Assembly (NCBI GenBank): GCA_945875845.1
Contig: CAMCMB010000028.1
Location: 1 to 64,000, forward strand
Length of the DNA stretch: 64,000 bases
Reading direction: 5' to 3'
DNA from: Pirellula staleyi DSM 6068
Lineage (GTDB): Bacteria > Planctomycetota > Planctomycetia > Pirellulales > Pirellulaceae
The position numbers and the translations under genes are program-made. The notes under the pieces are model-generated. The model searched no databases, was not told the DNA's origin, and saw only the letters and a list, made by a program, of their open reading frames with translations. Shown here one piece after another: positions 36,801-45,800 of the stretch (the first letter of the stretch is position 1; every line of letters starts with the position of its first letter).

Positions 36801-39800
36801 GCTTCATTCGCAATTCTCGCGACTATGCGATTTGGTCCGAGCCAGCGGCAAGGATGGCGGATCCTCGCGACACGGAAGACGCGGGCAACACGTTTAGCTT
36901 TAACGGGGGCAATTTCGGCGGATTTAATTTAGTCGACGACATTCAAGCGAAGCCCTCGCTCGCAGGCACTCAAGCGGTGCGCAATCTACCCGCGCTCAAC
37001 AACAGTGTTCCAGGTGGACTCGTATCGGGAGTCGTGATCCAGAATAACGTTCTTGAAGAAGGCGGACTCGGGGGAGTCAAGATCAACGGCGAGAATCCAA
37101 TATGGATGATCACGCCTCAACTAATCCCTTCCGAAGATAACAACCCGCTTGTCAACGGCAGTGCACCGGTCACGCACTTTGGCACGTATATCGACGACGG
37201 AGATGTGCTGGTCATCGATGCGGACCGAACACGATTGCGATTCGAATTCGACGATCTAGCTGGAGGTCCAGCTGCTGCTGGCGGTAGCACTCAAGTTGAG
37301 GGCAACGGTGTTGCGCTTGACAGTACCATCGCATGGTATCGAGACCTGGGTGGAAGCTACTATCAACGACTGACTTGCACCAACTGCCAGCCATTTGCGA
37401 CCAATGCATTTGAAACAATGCATGCCTTGCGAGATTCTATCTTGGGAAGCATCTTTGTTTCCAATGGAACCACGCAAATCATTCAGGCGACCATAGCTCA
37501 GAGTTTGCTCGGTCCTGATCCAGGCGCTCCGCCATCGAGTGCGGGAAATTTTTATCCCGAGTATTTCAATCGAGCATCGTTGTATCTAGAAGGGGTCACG
37601 GCGCTGGAGTATGTGGACACACCTGGCGGATTTTCAAACAGATTAGATATCCGTCGCCTTCCATTGGGCGAATCGCCGCAACCCCAAACCCGAATCGTGA
37701 ATAACACGATCATCGGCAAGGATGGTCGCGCAAGTTTCAACGGTGGAGCGGCAGGAGCGGAAACCAATGACACGCTAGACTCTGCTGTGCAAACGTGGCA
37801 AGGAACCTCGCACAATCCATTGTTCTATAGCGATGTGGGAATCATCGGTGACGCGGGCGTTGGAATCGCCGGAAACAATCCGGCCTCGACAGGGAACGGT
37901 AGCGGAGGAAATGGCGGCAGTTTCAACTACTCCTTGGCCAATCTCAGCTCCAATCGTTTCGTCTTGAGGTTTGAAGATGGGGTATCGCCTGAGCGTCAAG
38001 CCGAGATCTTGGCGGCCGAAGGTCTTGAAATCATTCGGCGATATGATTTTATCAATGCCTTGCTGGTGCGACGGCAGGACAATAACCTCACGATCATGCG
38101 ATTGCAGCAATTGGACGCGATGCCAGAGATTCGGTATGCCGAGCCGGATATGGACATGCATTTTCAGCGCGTGCCAAACGACCCGCAGTACCCGCAACAA
38201 TGGCAGTACGATAATCAAGGTCAAACGGGCGGAAAAATCGACGCAGACATCGATGCCCCAGAGGCTTGGGATTTGGTCACGGGTTCGACACAGACGGTGA
38301 TCGCCGTCATCGACTCTGGTGTTGACTACAATCACACAGATCTGCGTGCCAATATGTGGGTCAACCCAGGTGAGATCGCTGGGGATGGTATTGACAACGA
38401 TGGCAACGGTTACATTGATGACATCTACGGTATCGACCCATTCGACGGCGATTCGGATCCGATGGACCTGAACGGTCACGGCACCCACGTTGCGGGTACG
38501 ACGGCTGCGATAGGTAACAACGGTCGGGGAGTCACCGGGGTCAACTGGAACTCCAAGATCATGGCGCTCAAGATCGGTGCTGCCGGTCCGGCTGTTTCGT
38601 TCTTGGCCGCGGTCGAATCGTTGAACTACTTGGTGACGATGAAGACCCAGTACGGAATCAATATCGTTGTAAGCAACAACAGTTACGGCGGACCAGGAGG
38701 TTCGCAAGCCTTTCAAGATGCAATTCAAGCGACCATCGATGTCGGGATTTTGTTTGTGGCGGCGGCTGGAAACAATGGGACCAACAACGATCAGCAGCCG
38801 TTTTTCCCGACGAGCTTCCCGCTCGACGGAATTGTTGCGGTGGCAGCCACCGATCACAATGATCAATTGGCGAACTTCTCGAACTTTGGGGTGACTTCTG
38901 TCGATATCGCGGCTCCCGGTGTAGACATTTTGAGCACGACGCTCGGCGGTGGTTATGGACTCCTGAGCGGAACATCCATGGCTTCGCCGCACGTGGCGGG
39001 TGTGGCTGCACTCTTGGCGAGTTCCAATCCAGGCATGAGCGTTGCTCAGTTGAAGTCGGCGATATTGCTGGGTGCGGATCCGCTGCCTAACTTGAGCAAC
39101 GTGGTTCTATCCGAAGCACGTTTGAATGCAGCCAAGTCGGTTTTCGTATCGAATGCTGGGCTGGGTAGTTTCTTGGCAACCTCGGATGTGGATATCTACC
39201 AGTTCAAACTTGGGGTTGGAGAACGGGCGATCATCGATATCGATTCGGCCAACAGTGGGCTGGATTCGGTCTTGCAAATTTTCGACAGCCGAGGGGTCCC
39301 GCAAACGTTCATGAATGCCAACGGAATTTCGTTGACGGCAAGTGATAACGATGCGGCACCAGGCGAGCTATTGAGCTTGGATTCCTACGCAGACTTCACC
39401 GCGACCTCTCCGGGAGTTTACTATGCTGCTGTGAGTTCGGTCGGCAACTCAACGTACGATCCCCTTTCGTTCGCCAATCGCAAGGCTGGAAAAACGACGG
39501 GAGCCTATCGGATTACGCTGAGTGCTCGGCATATGCAGGATTTCGTTATCACTGCAGAAGATGCATCCGCCTATCGAGCAGGCGAAACATTCACGATCCA
39601 CGGCGTGCCGGATCTGGACGGTCAGCAAACCACGGGACGTACTTTCGAATTCGTCTTCGGTATCGGTGGCCAAGTTGCCCCGGGTAATATTCCCATTAAT
39701 CTCAATGCGAACTGGCGATTCCCAGACGTTGCCCGAGCGATTGCCAAGGCGATCAATGAGGGGCTAGCGGGCGGGCCGGCTGTCAGCAATGCACAGCAAT

Positions 39801-42800
39801 TGCCGAACGGCCAGTTTGGAACGGCCAGTCCGTTGCCGGCCGTGCATGCTCGCGCCATGGGTGGTCTAGCGAACATCTTGGATGCGGATTTCAATTCTAT
39901 CGTGGGTGATAGGGCTCCCTTGATTGAGCTTTTGGGTGATATTGACGAGCTAGGGACCAACGCAGTGAGTCCTCGCGAAATTCGCCGTCAACTGGGTGGC
40001 GACTTTACGGAAGTCAACCAGGGTCTCCGCGTATTCACGCGACGCTTTGACGGGTTTATCACTTTCACGACAACGGTCCTCAATAATTTGCCTCCATTCC
40101 TCAATGTGACGAGCTTATCGCACATGGGTTTTGGACACGACCGCTTGTCGACAACCCCACTCTCGCTGACTTCGATTGGCGACGGAACTTCGGAAAAGTT
40201 CGTGGTGGTCAAGAATGCGGCCTGGATCACGGGCAACAATACTGTGATCGTTAGTCCGGATGAAAATGAGGGGAACAACTTGGATTCGTTGTTGCCGGAA
40301 ACGGGAGTTCTCGCATCACGCGGGGCCAGCCCAACGATTCTCAACAACGTCTTCTTTAACCTGCAATCGCCGGTCATCAAAGAGGAGTCGCGACGTTATC
40401 CGGTTGTTGGGCCGTTCACAGGTGGGTTTGCACCCTATGGCTTCGATGGTGAAACGGTCGTTTCGAAGCCGAGCGAAGTGATCCTGGGCGGATCGGTCTA
40501 TCAGCACGATGAGCCGGCTGCATCCAAAGTGCGGTTCACCACGGGCATTGAGAAAGTCCCGACAAACATTCCGAATACTGCCTTGGACTTCAATTTCGAC
40601 GTCGCGGATGGTGTGAAACTTTTCGTGAACGCACAAGCAGGGCAATACCTGCCAGCGTCTGGTTCGATCTTGATTGATAGCGGTATCGATTCCTTGCCTG
40701 AGCGACCTTTGTTTGCGAATGTCAAGAAATCCGTTGGGATTTCGGTCTCGCCGGTGATCGCGCCAGACCGTGATGCCGTTGGCCAGTTGAGGGTGGATGA
40801 TCCATCGGTAGCGCCACCGAGCGGCTTGGGGCAAAATGTGTTTAAGGATCGCGGAGCGTTTGATCGGGCAGACTTCCTTGGCCCAACCGCCGTCTTGGTT
40901 AATCCTCTCGACAATGATGCCCTTGGTGTCGATAAGGATTCCGCGGTGTCGGTCGTCCAGCTTACGGAAGGTGTGTATTCCGAGTTTCGCATTCAATTAC
41001 GCGATTCCGATGAGACCTTCGGAGGCATTGGCGTCAACGATGATTCGGTAGTCACGTCCGAGGTAAGTGGCGTTCGAGCCACAGGAGCTTCGGTCGTCTT
41101 GTTCGAAAATGGACGATTGCTGGTAGAGGGAATCGATTACCGTTTTGCGTACGATACGACACGCAACGAAATTATCCTCACTCCGCTCGCGGGTGTTTGG
41201 AAAAACGATCGCGTCTACGATATTCTTTTGAACAACAAGGACCGCTTTGTTTTGGTCGCCCCATCCGGCGACACGATTCAGGACGGAGATCGAATGATTA
41301 TCCGAGATAGCCTGGGTGGCAATGTCCATTTTGAGTTCGAAAGTGGCTTCCGATTGCAAATTCCGCAGGGTTTAAAAATCCAGGTACCTTTGGCAGGTGG
41401 ACAAGCCGGCGGTGTCGTGGATGGCGATCGATTCACCATTACGCAAGGCACGCTCCAAGTGACCTTCGAGCTGGACAACAATTCCAATTTCCTAGCTGGA
41501 AATATTCCCGTCGTTTTCAGCAAGACGTCGTCGCGTGAGGAAATTGCCAACACGATTGCGGCAGCGATTCGAACGACCTCACTCGCGGTCAATCCTGTCG
41601 TCCAACCAAGTGGCAGTGTTTACTTGGGTGCGGCCGCGAACACACGCGTCAACACCGCTCTTTCCGCCCTGACACAACCGATTCAAACGGATGGGTTGCT
41701 GGTTCCGAATTTGGGTGCTGGCGTGGGAGGTGTTACGGATGGACAGCTCGTTTCGATCAGTGACGGTCGAGTCGAGATTGTGTTTGAATTTGATACCGAT
41801 GGTAGGTTCGATCCAGCCAACTTCCGAATTGATTCCTCGCAAGCGAGCAATGCAAACGACATTGCCAAGCTTTTGGTTCAATCGATTGTGGCCAGTGGTC
41901 TTAAACTGCAGCCGCGAATCATGGGTTCCGACGTGGTACATCTTGGCCTGTCACCGTCGGGTTCCGTTAATCTTTTGAATTCCAAACTGAGCCTGGTGGG
42001 TGTTTCACGTACGATTGCGGACGGCGAACAATTTACGATCTCAGACGGCAGCCTCACCAAGACGTTCGAATTCACGTTGGATGCGATTGTCAAGCCTGGC
42101 AGCATCCCCATTGCGTTCCAACTGACGGACACTCAAGATCAGTTGGGGGATTTGGTCGCGCAGACTATTAAGAACGCGGGCTTGAACTTGGATCCAAAAC
42201 ACATCAACGACGGCAACATTGCGATCGGTGGAAACGAACAGCATCGCATTGATGCATCGGCCGCTCCAAGCGTCGGGTTGTTTGGAAAGCCTGGTGTGGC
42301 GACCAACACGACTTTGACGATCGTCGGTTCGTTGCTGCTAGAGGTGCCACCGATTGTGGGACAAGATTTGCAGGACGATACGTTCCTAACCTTGACGAAC
42401 AATGGCGTGACATTGGTGATCGAGTTCGATGGTAATTCGAGTGGTTCGACTGTGCCCGGCAGTGTTGTGGTGCGGTTTAACCCATCCAGCACGGTTCCCA
42501 CTATCGTGCAGTCGATGATCAATGTCATCAACGCGTCGGGTCTCGGAATCGTTGCGAAGGGGGCTGGAGGGCCGTTCATTGATCTGGGTGCGGTTCCAGA
42601 TACGACGGTTGTCAGCAACACTTCCGCAATTAGGCAGTCGCGTAGCAACGTCGACGATGGACAGTACTTCTCGATCAACAATGGAACGAAGACGGTTACC
42701 TTTGAGTTCGAGAACGCAACCAACAACAATGGCTTTACGGCTGGTCGTATCCCAATATTCTTCCGCTCGTCAAGCACGAGGGCAGAAGTCATCGACGCGA

Positions 42801-45800
42801 TGAAGGCCGCCATCGAAGCATCGGGGCTTGGATTGCAAACCGAGGTTCTTTCGAACTCGTCGCTCAAGTTATTAGACAATCCGCAGTATACCTTTGTGAA
42901 CAACGGCACTAGCTTGGAGGTTTCGGGCGTACCCGGTGGAGCGACACCGATCCAATTCCTGCAGGATGTTGTTTTCACGGCAGAAATGATGCGCGATGCG
43001 ATTATCAAGGCCATCAACTCGGCAACTAACACGTCCCTGTTTGCTAAGAAACGGGGTGGCAACACTCTGTATGTTGAGAATGCGATCTCCATCGATTCGC
43101 CGGTTCCGAATTACTTCCAACGAGCCATCGAGGATTTGGCAGGGAATGATTTGCAACCCAATCGCATCAATAATGAAACGCAGTTTTCGATTCTGATGCC
43201 AGGGTCGCAGTTGGACTTCGGTGACGCCCCCGATCCAGTCTCGACAACTCCAGGCCGTTATCCAACGTCGCAAGGATCTGACGGAGCACGCCATGTTTCG
43301 AACGCAACGGATTTGCGACTTGGTTCCACGATCACCGGGGAACAAGATGGAAATCCGACACCCAAAGCCGATGGCGACATGGGTGACGATGGAGTTGCGT
43401 TCAAGTTCCAAGGACTCGACAAGCCCCTCTTCAATCGCAACGTTGACACGCTGGTGACAGTGACCTTGTCATCGCCCGGTATTGTAGATGGGTGGATTGA
43501 CTTCAACGCGGATGGAGACTGGACGGATCCAGGCGAGAATGTTTTGAACGGCGTTATTTTTGAAACCTCGACGCTGACGCAGACGTTCAGCATCCGAATT
43601 CCAACCACATCGCCCGTGCCGACGGTTAGCACCAATTCGTTTGCTCGGTTCAGGGCTTCCTCCTCAGGCAATCTTTTGCCCACCGGTCTAGCCTTGGACG
43701 GTGAAGTTGAGGATTACTTGGTCCGGATCGTACCCGGTGTTCCGCCGATCGGAACGTCGGATAGCTATGCCATGAACGAGGATCAAGTGGGTGGACTTGT
43801 AACGTCGGATCCGACGGGCCAATTGACTCCGGGATTTGTGGTCGACGACGGCGTGCTGGCCAACGATACCAGTCCTGACGGACGGACGCTATTCGCCAGA
43901 CTCCTGACTCCTCCACAACATGTGGCGGGCAATTCCTTTGTGTTCAATTCGGATGGGACGTTTAGCTATCAGCCAACGGCGGACTACTTCGGTGAGGACA
44001 CATTTGTTTACTTGAATTACGTCAATCTGGATGTGAACGAGAATGAAATTCTCGAGTCGCTGGTTCCGACGACCGTCACCATCACCATTCGCCCGGTGAA
44101 TGATGTGCCGACGGCATCGAACTTCGCCCGTGACACAGACGAAGACGTGTCAATGACACTGACGCAATCGGACATAGTGACCTTGAGTCAGGCGTTGGCA
44201 GGGCCAGCGAACGAATTCGGACAGACGTTACGAGTTTCCTTGCCTAACAATGTCACCGCTCAGGGTGGTAGTGTGAGCCTGTTGAACGGTGGCGTGATTT
44301 ATACGCCGCGAGCCGATTTTAGTGGCATCGACACGTTCGCATTCACGTTGACCGACAATGGCGTGACCGGTGATCTTGCAGATCCGTTAAGCGTGACACG
44401 TACCGTTACCATTACCGTGCGAGACAAGAATGACGCACCGATTACGACACCGAAGTCGTTTACGATCCCTGAAGATCTCTTGAATGGTGATACACGGCCA
44501 ATTTCGTTCTTCCTCGAAGGAGATACAGCCGGACCACCATCGGAAATCACTGGACCCAACGCGCAAACAATCACTTTCTCAGGTGTGGTCGCTACCAGCG
44601 AGTTTGGCGGAACGGTATCGTTTGCGAACGGAAATGTAACCTATCGTCCGGCTCCCGATTTCAACGGAGTGGACCGGTTCTTCTATCTTGTTACCGACAA
44701 TGGAACGAGCCAGGGAATAGCAGATCCGCTCACGTCGCGGGGCACCGTTACGGTTACGGTTACAGCGGTCGACGACGCTCCCCGGGTTGTTGCACAGTTT
44801 GGCACTGTCAACATGCTTGAGGATGCCCCCGAGCGCGCCTTCCCGCTTGCGAATTATTTCTTTGATCCGGATGTGATTCCTAATGATGACAGGCTCACTT
44901 ACCAAGTTTTGAGCAACACCAATCCTTCGCTGGTTGAACCAACCTTGGGTGCCAATGACATCTTCATCCGACCCAAGCCCGACCAAAACGGCACGGCCGT
45001 TATTGTTTTCGAAGCATCCGACCGCGCTGGGAACAAAGTTACCAATACGATGACGGTGATCGTTGCACCGGTTGCCGACAGTCCGCGATTGAATGCACCA
45101 TTGCCAAATCGGAGTGTTTTAGAAGATGAAATCATTCCTGACACGGTTTTGGCACCGACGTACTTCTACGACCCGGACGTGATCCTCAATGGAGATGTGC
45201 TGACCTACACGGTCACCAACTCGAATACGGATGTGGTGACTGCGTCGATTGTCAACGGAACGTTGCGGCTCGTTTTGGTTCCAGATGCTTCTGGAGTCGC
45301 GACGATTACCGTCCGAGCGGTTGACACGGCGGGCAATGCCATTGAAGACAGCTTCGATATTTCGGTTTCGCCCGTAAACGATGCGCCTCGCGTTGTCGAC
45401 GACTTGTTCTATCTCAATCCGCAGGGAGTCGAGTTGCGAACCACCGATGCCCGCGGGACGGCTACACCGTCTATTTTTGACGACGGCGTGTTGGCGAACG
45501 ATCGGGACATTGAGGGCAATACGTTTACAGCTCGTGTGACTCGTGCACCGACATTGGGCCAATTGACCCTCAACTTGGATGGGACATTCAGTTACATTCC
45601 AAATTCGAACACACTCGTGGGTGCGGTAGATACGTTCAAATACCAAGCGGTGGATTCGCTGGGTGCCGTGAGCGATGAGGCGACGGTCAATATTACCATT
45701 ACCGCTCCACCTGCATCGAAGCATCAAAATCCGATTCAGAAGTTGGATGTGGATGCGGACGGTTTTGTTTCGCCGATCGATGTTTTGCTGATCATCAATT

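Noticed and set aside
37775-38992. 405-codon minus-strand frame within the subtilisin region
   Set aside because: Antisense shadow of the S8 domain; rich in Arg, His and Val with no recognisable domain. Other long antisense frames in both giant genes (such as 42139-43092 and 58674-60050) are of the same kind.
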